This document shows positions 1 through 6,314 of a stretch of DNA of 8,601 nt, piece after piece. Location of the stretch: the NCBI GenBank assembly GCA_020428615.1, contig JAGQMO010000051.1, positions 1 to 8,601 on the forward strand. The letters run 5' to 3'. The stretch is from Patescibacteria group bacterium. Lineage in GTDB: Bacteria > Patescibacteriota > Minisyncoccia > Phycocordibacterales > UBA1006. The translations under genes and the position numbers were made by a program. Within the stretch, counting starts at the first letter, position 1; each line of letters starts with the position of its first letter. Below the pieces are notes generated by a model that saw nothing but the letters and a program-made list of their open reading frames with translations, was not told the origin of the DNA and searched no databases.

Positions 1-28
1 AAACAATATGGTACCATATTGTTTTTTT
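1..28. terminator. Perfect 24-bp palindrome with T-run; likely terminator at gene end
   Basis: Positions 1-24 are a perfect palindrome centred on GGTACC, which may extend beyond the window edge. On the plus strand the second arm runs into seven T's (22-28), as in an intrinsic terminator for a plus-strand gene lying to the left. It also lies about 20 nt past the TAA of the minus-strand gene ending at 45, so it could end that transcript too. The U-tract needed on that strand would fall outside the window. A dyad operator is the alternative reading. Confidence 0.6.
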
Positions 29-44
29 GAACTACCATCATTTA

Positions 45-3000
45 TTATGTACACGAGTTGTTCCAATCACTCAGTTCATTTTTAATCAAATTTGATCGAA
101 TCAAAACCTGATTGCCATAAAACTCATTTTCTGGAACTTTGTTTGGATCACATGCTTTTCCTGAATAATATTTACATGCAGCATTTTTAATATCAGTTGC
201 TCCTCCGTTTGTTTTAATAAGTGTTGTTGCGGCCACAATAGCATCTTCCATTTTTTGAGGATCATTACCATTAATGCCCATAACGTTTTTCCATGTTGTT
301 GGGATAAACTGAGCTGGTCCCATCCCCCCACCATAACCATTTTCAACTGGATTTGATCCAATTGGGCAAGAAACTTTTTCGTTATACACCTCGCGTCCAA
401 GATTTGAAATAATCTCTTTAAATGCGGTTACATCTTGTCTTTCTGAACCGTTATTTGATCCGTTACCTTGCCTCATAACGTTCGGATAGACCTGAGAACC
501 TTTCTTTCCACTACCGTCATCAACAGGAAGAATCGTACAATCCCCTACATTACCACCAAAATTAGATTCTTGAGCAATGATTGAAAGGATGTGCTCCTGA
601 GGAACTCCAAGTTCCGCTGAAGCTTGTTTAGTGTAATTAACAACCGAACAGCTTGGTTTTTTTGGTAATCCTTTTTGGTTAATGAAGTCGGATTCAGAAT
701 ATACTGAGGTGTCAGTTTGTATGTACGTACTGTTGACACCTGTTCCAATAGAGACTTTTTCAATATCCTTACCAAAATTAATTTCTAATAATCGGGGATT
801 GATGGTGTTTAATATAATGAATATGGCAAGAGCGAGAATAAGCCCTGTAATTGCACCGGTAATACGTTTTTTTGCATCAGATTTTCCGTAAAAACTTTCA
901 ACCGTCATGTATTGGACTCCAGCGACAATAATCATAACTACGGCAATGACAATGAGTATCCCAAGTACAACCTGGAATATAGTGTTTAAATATTTTCCAA
1001 GTTGATAATTATTTAAATCTCTAATCGCGAAGCGACCATTTCCCTTAACGTCTTCTCCAAGTCCGGGAACAGGAGCAAGTAATTCATAACAATTCTCATC
1101 GTAGGTGCCATTATCTTGATAACATGGACTTTCTGAATCTGTGTATTGGGTAAATACCCCCTCAGGGTCGTCTTGATTAACTAACCCATTCGTTTGGAGT
1201 AGTACCCAAGGTTCAGCTCCAATCAAGTCCCCTAGTGTATCTTCGTAACACCCTTCCTCTGGATCACATTCCCCAACAAGTAATCCACGCTCTGTGAAGT
1301 TTCTCTGTGTTTGCCAATTTCCGTCTTCGCGATAAAGCGGGAGCAATACTGATGAGTTATTATCTAATCCGGGCGGAGTGGTTATTGAAGCGTATAATAC
1401 GCAATCTGGTTCACCCTCATCTTCCATTTCATCACACTCATCGTCAGTTGTACGAAGATCAAAATACAAAATATCGGTTTCTGGAGCATAGAGTTGCACT
1501 TGTTCGTTTTCTATATCTTGGAACGAAATATCTACCCGGTCATCGATAGTGGTAGCAGCAACATATGCTGCTACTGCACCAACAGCTACCGCACCGACAC
1601 CTGTTGCAGATATTGTGGTTACCCCTGCAGTAATGGCACCAGTTGTTAGTAGAGAGTACGCGGCAGATGGAACAACAGTCCATACAATCTCGTCTTTTGC
1701 GGCAACAGCGGCAGCATTGAGAGAACCTAACAGGACATCTGAAAGTGCCGAACTGTCTTCTTCATAAATTTCTAGTGTAATCGGTATTCCTTTACAATAT
1801 TTTGTGTTGACGTTTAATCGGACTACTTGATTAGGTACAATGGTTCCACTGAAATTTTCAAAGTATATATCACCCGGTTCAAAACGACACCCATGTTGCC
1901 AAAAACGTGTTCCATCAATTGATTTGAACCATACAATTCCCTTATTTCTTTTTTCTTCTGTGTTAGGAAAATCAGCGTCATAAAAACCTCCGGGATTATG
2001 GTCAATCCAAGATTTAAATCGTCTAGGCGGATTACTTTCCATGCTATAGTCAAGCTGTATACCAAATTCACATGTCTCACCTTTGAAACAATACCCTACG
2101 GTGTCGAGAGTTCCATTGTCGATAGCTGACCCAGCCACAATGTTGTTGAAAGTAATAATACCCGATTCGTTGAATGTGCCATGCAAATTAGTTCTATATG
2201 GGGTTAGTATTGGAGGAGCTGATTGATTATTGTAAGAACGTATATCGGTTATCCATACATTCCTTACACTCGTTCCAACACATTCGGTCGCATCTTTTGC
2301 ATAAATGCGAATCGTCATATGTCGACCTTTGTCCAACAGAAAATTATTGAATTCTGCAGAGTTTTTTGAAATTGTGGCTTTGTTTCCAGGAAGAAATTCA
2401 ATGTAATCGATTCTGCAATTGTTGCCGTTTGTTGAATCGATAAAGGTAAATTGTTCTACGTTTTTTCTTGATTCAACCCCTAAGTTATTTTTTACACACG
2501 ATTGATAGTAAATGGTTTTGTTGTTTTGAACTTCAATCTGATAGCTAGTTGTGCTATCTTCCACATGGAACTCATTTTCTCTCACGTATACACATGTTCC
2601 CAGAGCATTTTCTGATTCACCTATTGCAAAACCAGTAGAACCAATGCCTGCCTGGGTCACCCGTGATGTGATCGTTGCATATCCGTTGTGAATCGTGTTT
2701 TCATCAAACGGGTTGGTGATAGTCGTGAGCTCGGCATTTGCCTGTTCCTCGGTTAAAAATACAAAACTATTTACATTTCCATCGAAATTAAATACCTGCC
2801 CGTTCCCGTCAGGTTCAGAAACTGCACATGCTTTGAAAAAACGTTGTGATCCCGGCTCACTATTTGCGAAAGAAAAAGTTTTTTTAAAGGTAACGTTCGG
2901 ATAGACAATCCCACTAGGAGCTATCCAGTCTCCAGTTACAAAATTTCCACATTCCGCCAAGAGTACTTCTTGTTCTGATGTTCCAGCAACGAAGCCAACC

Positions 3001-3218
3001 TTTTTGATAGGCGCTGGCCAATCCGGTTGATCAAGTAATAAGATTCCCTTTAACGTAACTTGTGATGTTGAGAGTACTTGGGCCTCAAGCGTCTCAACTT
3101 CTCCAACCGCATTGACTTCAGTATGTGGAGTAATAACAGAGGATACAATAATCACCAATGTGAAGATGAACGCCTGAACTATTTTGTTTCTGAAAAATGA
3201 TCGCATATTATTTTGCAT
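45..3218 (-). CDS. Secreted FN3-like / VirB2-like membrane / lytic transglycosylase fusion protein
   Basis: A 1057-residue protein that probably anchors in the membrane and cuts peptidoglycan for a type IV secretion-like machine. Residues 1-37 form a signal peptide (basic start, hydrophobic 13-30). Two FN3-like domains follow, about 40-155 and 165-262, each with one Cys pair (90/131 and 209/241) and a similar ending. Cys-containing beta-rich sequence runs to about 490, then an Ala/Gly-rich hydrophobic stretch at 513-556. Residues about 742-770 and 786-806 are two membrane helices separated by a basic loop and ending in NTINPRLL, resembling VirB2-like pilins annotated in CPR bacteria. Residues about 857-1045 are a lytic transglycosylase domain: Glu884 in AQESNFG is the likely catalytic acid, and GYGGGMGPAQFIPTTW (961-976) matches the MltB-type motif. 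All 22 Cys fit an exported, oxidised protein. The ATG at 3218 overlaps the upstream gene by 11 nt. The ATG at 3206 (Met5), just after the upstream stop, is an equally good start and keeps the signal peptide. There is no promoter of its own as clear as those of its neighbours. Confidence 0.85.
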   Translation of the reverse strand: MQNNMRSFFRNKIVQAFIFTLVIIVSSVITPHTEVNAVGEVETLEAQVLSTSQVTLKGILLLDQPDWPAPIKKVGFVAGTSEQEVLLAECGNFVTGDWIAPSGIVYPNVTFKKTFSFANSEPGSQRFFKACAVSEPDGNGQVFNFDGNVNSFVFLTEEQANAELTTITNPFDENTIHNGYATITSRVTQAGIGSTGFAIGESENALGTCVYVRENEFHVEDSTTSYQIEVQNNKTIYYQSCVKNNLGVESRKNVEQFTFIDSTNGNNCRIDYIEFLPGNKATISKNSAEFNNFLLDKGRHMTIRIYAKDATECVGTSVRNVWITDIRSYNNQSAPPILTPYRTNLHGTFNESGIITFNNIVAGSAIDNGTLDTVGYCFKGETCEFGIQLDYSMESNPPRRFKSWIDHNPGGFYDADFPNTEEKRNKGIVWFKSIDGTRFWQHGCRFEPGDIYFENFSGTIVPNQVVRLNVNTKYCKGIPITLEIYEEDSSALSDVLLGSLNAAAVAAKDEIVWTVVPSAAYSLLTTGAITAGVTTISATGVGAVAVGAVAAYVAATTIDDRVDISFQDIENEQVQLYAPETDILYFDLRTTDDECDEMEDEGEPDCVLYASITTPPGLDNNSSVLLPLYREDGNWQTQRNFTERGLLVGECDPEEGCYEDTLGDLIGAEPWVLLQTNGLVNQDDPEGVFTQYTDSESPCYQDNGTYDENCYELLAPVPGLGEDVKGNGRFAIRDLNNYQLGKYLNTIFQVVLGILIVIAVVMIIVAGVQYMTVESFYGKSDAKKRITGAITGLILALAIFIILNTINPRLLEINFGKDIEKVSIGTGVNSTYIQTDTSVYSESDFINQKGLPKKPSCSVVNYTKQASAELGVPQEHILSIIAQESNFGGNVGDCTILPVDDGSGKKGSQVYPNVMRQGNGSNNGSERQDVTAFKEIISNLGREVYNEKVSCPIGSNPVENGYGGGMGPAQFIPTTWKNVMGINGNDPQKMEDAIVAATTLIKTNGGATDIKNAACKYYSGKACDPNKVPENEFYGNQVLIRSNLIKNELSDWNNSCT

Positions 3219-4224
3219 TAAATACTAAATCAACATGTCCTGTTGCTTTTTGTAGTAATTTTTGAATACCTGTTAGACCCACAGTAATTGATGTGGTTCC
3301 AGAGATCCCCCCAGAGGTGATATAGAGTTCATTTTGTTTAGAAAAATCTTGAGGAGGTTGAGATTGGTTGTTGACAGACCAATCGACAAATAGATCAACA
3401 AAATTATCTTTCACTGAAGACATGAACAAGGGCTGAAATGAGAAACGAATCGTATCCCCGTGTATTACATTATTCGTATTTATTGCTTTGTTTGTCATTA
3501 AACGTTTATTAGTACCAATCTCATAAAAAAGAATTTTGGGTGTATAGTCTGATGTTGGAATATCGATTGTGCTTGTGGCAACAGAATTTTCGCGTCTGTC
3601 GTTAGTCGTGACGGTGATCTTTTCACTAGGTTGAAGCGGATCAGCAGTGAAAGAGTACGATTGTTTTCCGAAACCGGATTGAGATCCCTGTCGGTTATAA
3701 TTTCTGTCCCAGTAATAAACGAGATTTGGTGCATCAGTTGGCTCTATGAGCAGTGTTTCGGGAATCGCGGTAACGTGAATATCTGACTGTTTTACTGGCA
3801 AAATTTTGCCTTTGTAAAATGGTGGAGCGTATCCGTCTGTGACTTCCCACAAAAGATCGACTTGCGATGGTGCAAATCGCAGTTCTTTTCTCAATATTTG
3901 ACCTTCAAAATCGACAACAGCAGTTATGTTTGTTATATCTCCTGAATTTCCGGTTTGAAAAGCAAAATCTCGTTGTCCATACCCACTCGATTCTTTATTC
4001 CCGTCTCTAAACCAAGAGATGTAGTAGTTATTGAGATTAAAACTGTAACTATTGAGCTTCAATGTTACCTGTTGGTTTGGTCCGGGCACTCGCGGTATAG
4101 TTTCAACAAAAATATCATCCGCAGAATATAATTCCAATTCTTGAGCATAGATATTTCCAGCAATAAAAAGACCGGCAACAACCAGAACGCTTATCGTCAC
4201 GTGTTGTAGAAAATATCGCAACAT
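3208..4224 (-). CDS. Secreted Ig/PKD-like repeat protein, conserved in CPR secretion loci
   Basis: A 338-residue exported protein of unknown biochemical role. Residues 1-27 are a signal peptide with a probable cleavage after IYA (27), giving a mature start QELEL. Two Ig/PKD-like repeats are visible. The first, about 46-118, has the core ISWFRDG (69-75) and YGQRDFAF. The second, about 148-222, has YYWDRN (170-175) and FGKQSYSF. They are joined by DLLWE (123-127) and APPFYKGKI (132-140). A third, weaker beta domain at about 240-338 contains VDWSVNN. From memory this repeat-plus-linker pattern recurs in Parcubacteria genomes beside VirB-like genes, but no function has been assigned to my knowledge. 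It could be a surface or envelope subunit. The ATG at 4224 follows a TATAAT by 8 nt. The 3' end overlaps the start of the transglycosylase fusion gene, so the two are probably co-transcribed and co-translated. Confidence 0.8.
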   Translation of the reverse strand: MLRYFLQHVTISVLVVAGLFIAGNIYAQELELYSADDIFVETIPRVPGPNQQVTLKLNSYSFNLNNYYISWFRDGNKESSGYGQRDFAFQTGNSGDITNITAVVDFEGQILRKELRFAPSQVDLLWEVTDGYAPPFYKGKILPVKQSDIHVTAIPETLLIEPTDAPNLVYYWDRNYNRQGSQSGFGKQSYSFTADPLQPSEKITVTTNDRRENSVATSTIDIPTSDYTPKILFYEIGTNKRLMTNKAINTNNVIHGDTIRFSFQPLFMSSVKDNFVDLFVDWSVNNQSQPPQDFSKQNELYITSGGISGTTSITVGLTGIQKLLQKATGHVDLVFNAK

Positions 4225-4232
4225 CTCTTTGT

Positions 4233-4238
4233 ATTATA
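4233..4238 (-). promoter_or_regulatory. TATAAT -10 box for the Ig-like protein gene
   Basis: A consensus TATAAT ends 8 nt before the ATG at 4224, predicting a start of transcription within about 2 nt of the ATG. A weak TTGGGC lies 18 bp upstream as a possible -35. No separate Shine-Dalgarno is evident; the AAAGAG next to the ATG would itself be mostly outside the transcript. A small dyad (4243-4247 with 4250-4254) lies in the spacer. Confidence 0.6.
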
Positions 4239-4263
4239 CGATATTGAAATCAATTAGCCCAAC

Positions 4264-4289
4264 AAAAAACAGTAATGTTAAGATTACTG
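4264..4289 (-). terminator. Intrinsic terminator of the VirB4 N-terminal-like gene
   Basis: On the minus strand CAGTAAT (4289-4283) pairs with ATTACTG (4276-4270) around a six-base loop and is followed by six T's (4269-4264). The TAA stop of the upstream gene (4286-4284) lies inside the 5' arm. The stem is short and AT-rich, so termination may be partial. Confidence 0.7.
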
Positions 4290-4952
4290 CTCAAGTTGCG
4301 GGATATTTCTGTGGTTTTCTCCCGGATTAAACATATTGTAGAATACTTCTATTGCTTGCTCTGTGTTGAGTTGTTCAGAACGTACGCCAAATCGAGAAAG
4401 ACCTCCTTTTACAATAGCGACACGTTGCTCTAATTGACTTCGTTGTTCTTCAAACTTTGAAGAGTTTTCTCGGAATCCAGATCCGTTATTTTTTGACCCT
4501 AAGAGTTGATTAAATAAACCTTTTTTCTTTGTATTTTGATTCGTAAATGCTCCTCCAGTGTATGGTATGATAACGTAGAATTTTTTTGACATAATATTTA
4601 CCGAGTCGGTAAACCACCTCACAAATTCTATGTATTCCCTCGTTTGAAGACGCAACAGTTCTTCATCTTGTTGTTCAATCCGGCGTTCAAGAGTCAAGAG
4701 GTATGGTTTGATATCGTAACGTCTTGATTGAACGGATATTTCAATAGGAAACTCAATAGAATTTAAAAAATCTTGAAACTGCAAAACGATCGCTTGTTGT
4801 TCCTCAGCCGACTTGAGGGCAATGTTGATTGCAGAAGCAAGAAGGATTGCACGTAAACTCCCATCTTCTAAAACAACAATACCGTCTCGAATTTCTTTGA
4901 CGGGAATGAAACTTTGTGTGCGCGGACCGGTATATTTTTTAATATCCGACAT
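4284..4952 (-). CDS. VirB4/TraC N-terminal-domain-like protein, without ATPase domain
   Basis: A 222-residue soluble protein resembling the N-terminal domain of VirB4/TraC-type secretion ATPases. That domain normally docks the ATPase to the VirB3/VirB6-like membrane base. Features include an opening TQSFIPVKEIRDGIVVLEDGSLRAIL (about 13-38), a helix ending in LQFQDFLNSIEFPIEISVQSRRYDI (about 57-81), a predicted coiled helix (about 85-125), and a strand KKFYVIIPY (123-131). After a variable basic loop comes a helix ending in VRSEQLNTEQAIEVFYNMFNP, also typical of the family. There is no Walker A motif and the protein stops where a VirB4 ATPase would continue, so it is either a split subunit or an adaptor. 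In related CPR loci such a short protein often accompanies a separate VirB4, as far as I recall. The start is placed at the ATG at 4952, 10 nt after TATACT; an in-frame TTG at 4958 is less likely. Confidence 0.75.
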   Translation of the reverse strand: MSDIKKYTGPRTQSFIPVKEIRDGIVVLEDGSLRAILLASAINIALKSAEEQQAIVLQFQDFLNSIEFPIEISVQSRRYDIKPYLLTLERRIEQQDEELLRLQTREYIEFVRWFTDSVNIMSKKFYVIIPYTGGAFTNQNTKKKGLFNQLLGSKNNGSGFRENSSKFEEQRSQLEQRVAIVKGGLSRFGVRSEQLNTEQAIEVFYNMFNPGENHRNIPQLEQ

Positions 4953-4962
4953 AGACAATCAT

Positions 4963-4971
4963 AGTATACCA
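4963..4971 (-). promoter_or_regulatory. Extended -10 (TGGTATACT) for the VirB4 N-terminal-like gene
   Basis: TGG followed by TATACT gives an extended -10 element with no good -35. The hexamer ends 10 nt before the ATG at 4952, predicting a leader of only about 3-4 nt. An overlapping TATGAT (4963-4958) is a second possible -10. No terminator hairpin with a T-run separates this gene from the PrgI-like gene; the weak 6-bp dyad 4991-4996/5009-5014 lacks one. Confidence 0.6.
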
Positions 4972-5013
4972 GAAAATGAGTGTGAGTCTTGAGAACCATG
5001 ACTACATCGTTCT

Positions 5014-5427
5014 CTATTCATCAAAATCGAGAATATCCAAACTCCATGCCAGATCAGAAATCTTCTCTCTCTTATCTTGTTCAGGGATCGCTCCCTCTTC
5101 AGGAAACGTTGTGTGAACTTGGGTTACATCTTGTGCTCCTGGTTCAGGGTCTCGTTGTCTCCAGAGGTAAAATTTGTGACTAAAACTGTAGGTGAGAAAT
5201 GATTCAACCATTTCCATGAACGGGCGACCGTTTGGTTTATAGAATACTAGCGCCAGTGAAAATGCCGCGATTGGTAATCCGAGCAAAAACGTTACAAAAA
5301 ACGGCATGAGTTTACTAATGATAAAAATTAAACCTCCCCCACCAACGAGATACAACGCTTGTTTGAAGGTAAATGGTCCGAAGAGTTTATCAGGTACATT
5401 AATAAATTGGGGAACCTCAAATCTCAT
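5014..5427 (-). CDS. PrgI-family membrane protein (VirB3-like)
   Basis: A 137-residue protein of the PrgI family, small membrane components of type IV secretion systems in Gram-positive and CPR bacteria that take the place of VirB3. The N-terminal MRFEVPQFINVPDKLFGP is highly typical, followed by FTFKQALYLVGGGG. Two membrane segments lie at about 24-39 and 42-62, with the conserved KPNGRPF just after the second. The C-terminal 45 residues are acidic and probably cytoplasmic. The ORF can be extended upstream to 5469, but the extra 14 residues overlap a terminator hairpin and the -10 box, and the family begins at the MRFEVPQ methionine. The start at 5427 lies 6 nt after TATACT. In related loci this gene sits directly before VirB4-type genes, as here. 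Confidence 0.88.
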   Translation of the reverse strand: MRFEVPQFINVPDKLFGPFTFKQALYLVGGGGLIFIISKLMPFFVTFLLGLPIAAFSLALVFYKPNGRPFMEMVESFLTYSFSHKFYLWRQRDPEPGAQDVTQVHTTFPEEGAIPEQDKREKISDLAWSLDILDFDE

Positions 5428-5433
5428 GATACG

Positions 5434-5442
5434 AGTATAGCA
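5434..5442 (-). promoter_or_regulatory. Extended -10 (TGCTATACT) for the PrgI-family gene
   Basis: TGC plus TATACT ends 6 nt before the ATG at 5427, so the transcript is predicted to start at or within a base or two of the start codon. The position where a -35 would sit is occupied by the tail of the upstream terminator and does not match TTGACA. The element supports the downstream start over the one at 5469. Confidence 0.6.
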
Positions 5443-5449
5443 TGTCTCT

Positions 5450-5479
5450 AAAGAAAAAGAGTTTGTCACAAACTCTTTT
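5450..5479 (-). terminator. Intrinsic terminator after the 262-residue protein gene
   Basis: Arms 5455-5466 and 5468-5479 are perfect 12-base complements around a single base; in RNA this is about a 10-bp stem with a 5-nt loop. On the minus strand the stem runs into CTTTTTCTTT. The TAA stop of the upstream gene (5480-5478) overlaps the base of the stem. On the plus strand a seven-T run also follows, so it could act in both directions. Confidence 0.75.
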
Positions 5480-6266
5480 AGCTTTTTTTATTGGTCATAT
5501 GTTCAAAAAAATTCGTGTCCGTTGACTCTGGTACGACAACCGTGTTTGGGTCTGGAATATGGGTTGTTTCCATGAGTTTTTTGTCGAGATGTATGGAACG
5601 ATGAGTCTCAGTTTGTTGTGGCGCAACAATATCATTCCCAAGAACAGAATCTGGAACCGCTTGTCCTCTGGTTCTCATGATTGATGTATCAACCTCTTTG
5701 GTTTTAATACCGCGCAAATCCGTTTCTTCAATTGGTTCTCGATAATCATGGATGACAGGTTGTTCAACAGGATCCTCGCTCGTTAGACTGTGAGCTATAT
5801 CTGTATTTTCAGATTCATGAGTATCATCTTCGTGCAAGAGTTCTATCCCCTCATCTTTCAAATGCCGTGCAACATCATGGTGTTCAATAGGTTCAAGGTA
5901 TGGATCATCATCTTCATCGTATACGAGAGATGAATCATTCTCATTCACTTCTTGTTCGCTTGGAAACGCGCGGCGTTGCAATTCGCTAAAAATGCGTTGA
6001 TTCGCTTCTTCCACAATTTTTGTTGCGGTTGCTTGGTCAACATTCAGTTCACGTTCAAGTTTCTGCTCATACGTATCAGCCGATGCAGCACCAATGATCA
6101 CCTCAAGTGTTTCATTTTTAAAAAGCTCAAGTTCATCAATTTGCAAGTGGTACTTTTCCCCGATTGCCATCACTTCCTGAGACCAATCAAAGGTACGTAT
6201 TGCTCGTTGAATGTTTTCAGGTAACGCCTGTATTTTCTGTTCAATTTGATCTTTGCTTAGCTTCAC
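5478..6266 (-). CDS. Conserved hypothetical protein with helical N-terminal domain and acidic tail
   Basis: A 262-residue soluble protein with no signal peptide or membrane helix. Residues 1-100 are strongly helical: ALPENIQRAIRTFDWSQEV (14-32), IGEKYHLQIDELELFKNET (35-53) and KIVEEANQRIFSELQRRAF (83-101). The pattern of a 'LP..IQ.AI' opening, a 'Y.L.IDEL' middle and a 'vN..IF..L' ending resembles uncharacterised proteins in CPR genomes near VirB-like or pilus-like genes; I know of no assigned activity. Residues 102-262 are rich in Asp, Glu, His, Thr and Pro, probably disordered, and suit a linker or binding scaffold. The start is GTG at 6266, 7 nt after TATACT; the next in-frame ATG is at residue 33 and would remove much of the helical domain. 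Its place between the VirB6-like and PrgI-like genes suggests a cytoplasmic accessory of the same machine, which is inference. Confidence 0.75.
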   Translation of the reverse strand: MKLSKDQIEQKIQALPENIQRAIRTFDWSQEVMAIGEKYHLQIDELELFKNETLEVIIGAASADTYEQKLERELNVDQATATKIVEEANQRIFSELQRRAFPSEQEVNENDSSLVYDEDDDPYLEPIEHHDVARHLKDEGIELLHEDDTHESENTDIAHSLTSEDPVEQPVIHDYREPIEETDLRGIKTKEVDTSIMRTRGQAVPDSVLGNDIVAPQQTETHRSIHLDKKLMETTHIPDPNTVVVPESTDTNFFEHMTNKKS

Positions 6267-6273
6267 GTGTATT

Positions 6274-6282
6274 AGTATACCA
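6274..6282 (-). promoter_or_regulatory. Extended -10 (TGGTATACT) for the 262-residue protein gene
   Basis: TGG plus TATACT ends exactly 7 nt before the GTG start at 6266, predicting an mRNA that begins at or one base from the GTG. It directly abuts the 32-bp palindrome at 6283-6314, whose centre covers the -35 position (about 6297-6302, no match to TTGACA). Confidence 0.62.
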
Positions 6283-6314
6283 AATTAAAAACAGGTACGT
6301 ACCTGTTTTTAATT
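6283..6314. terminator. 32-bp perfect palindrome at the VirB6-like gene end: terminator, possible operator
   Basis: Every base from 6283 to 6298 pairs with its partner from 6314 to 6299, giving a perfect 32-bp palindrome with the core ACAGGTAC/GTACCTGT. In RNA it forms a long stem with an ACGU loop, and the 3' arm on either strand ends in a run of T's, so it can act as a bidirectional intrinsic terminator. The TAA stop of the VirB6-like gene (6311-6309) lies inside it. It also overlaps the -35 region of the next gene, so binding by a dimeric regulator is possible. Confidence 0.75.

Noticed and set aside
1549..1767. Plus-strand Ala/Thr-rich ORF
   Set aside because: It is the antisense shadow of the Ala-rich segment of the 1057-residue protein; its low-complexity composition comes from the repeated GCN-type codons.
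4597..4613. Inverted repeat of 8+8 bases around one base inside the VirB4 N-terminal-like gene
   Set aside because: Short, within clear coding sequence (around RWFTDSVN), no T-run and no nearby start; may be chance.
4991..5014. 6-bp dyad after the PrgI-family gene as a terminator
   Set aside because: Short stem, 12-base loop and no T-run on the minus strand; the PrgI-like and VirB4-like genes may simply read through.
5428..5469. Longer start for the PrgI-family protein, adding 14 residues
   Set aside because: The extension runs through a terminator hairpin and the -10 box, and the family characteristically starts at the MRFEVPQ methionine.
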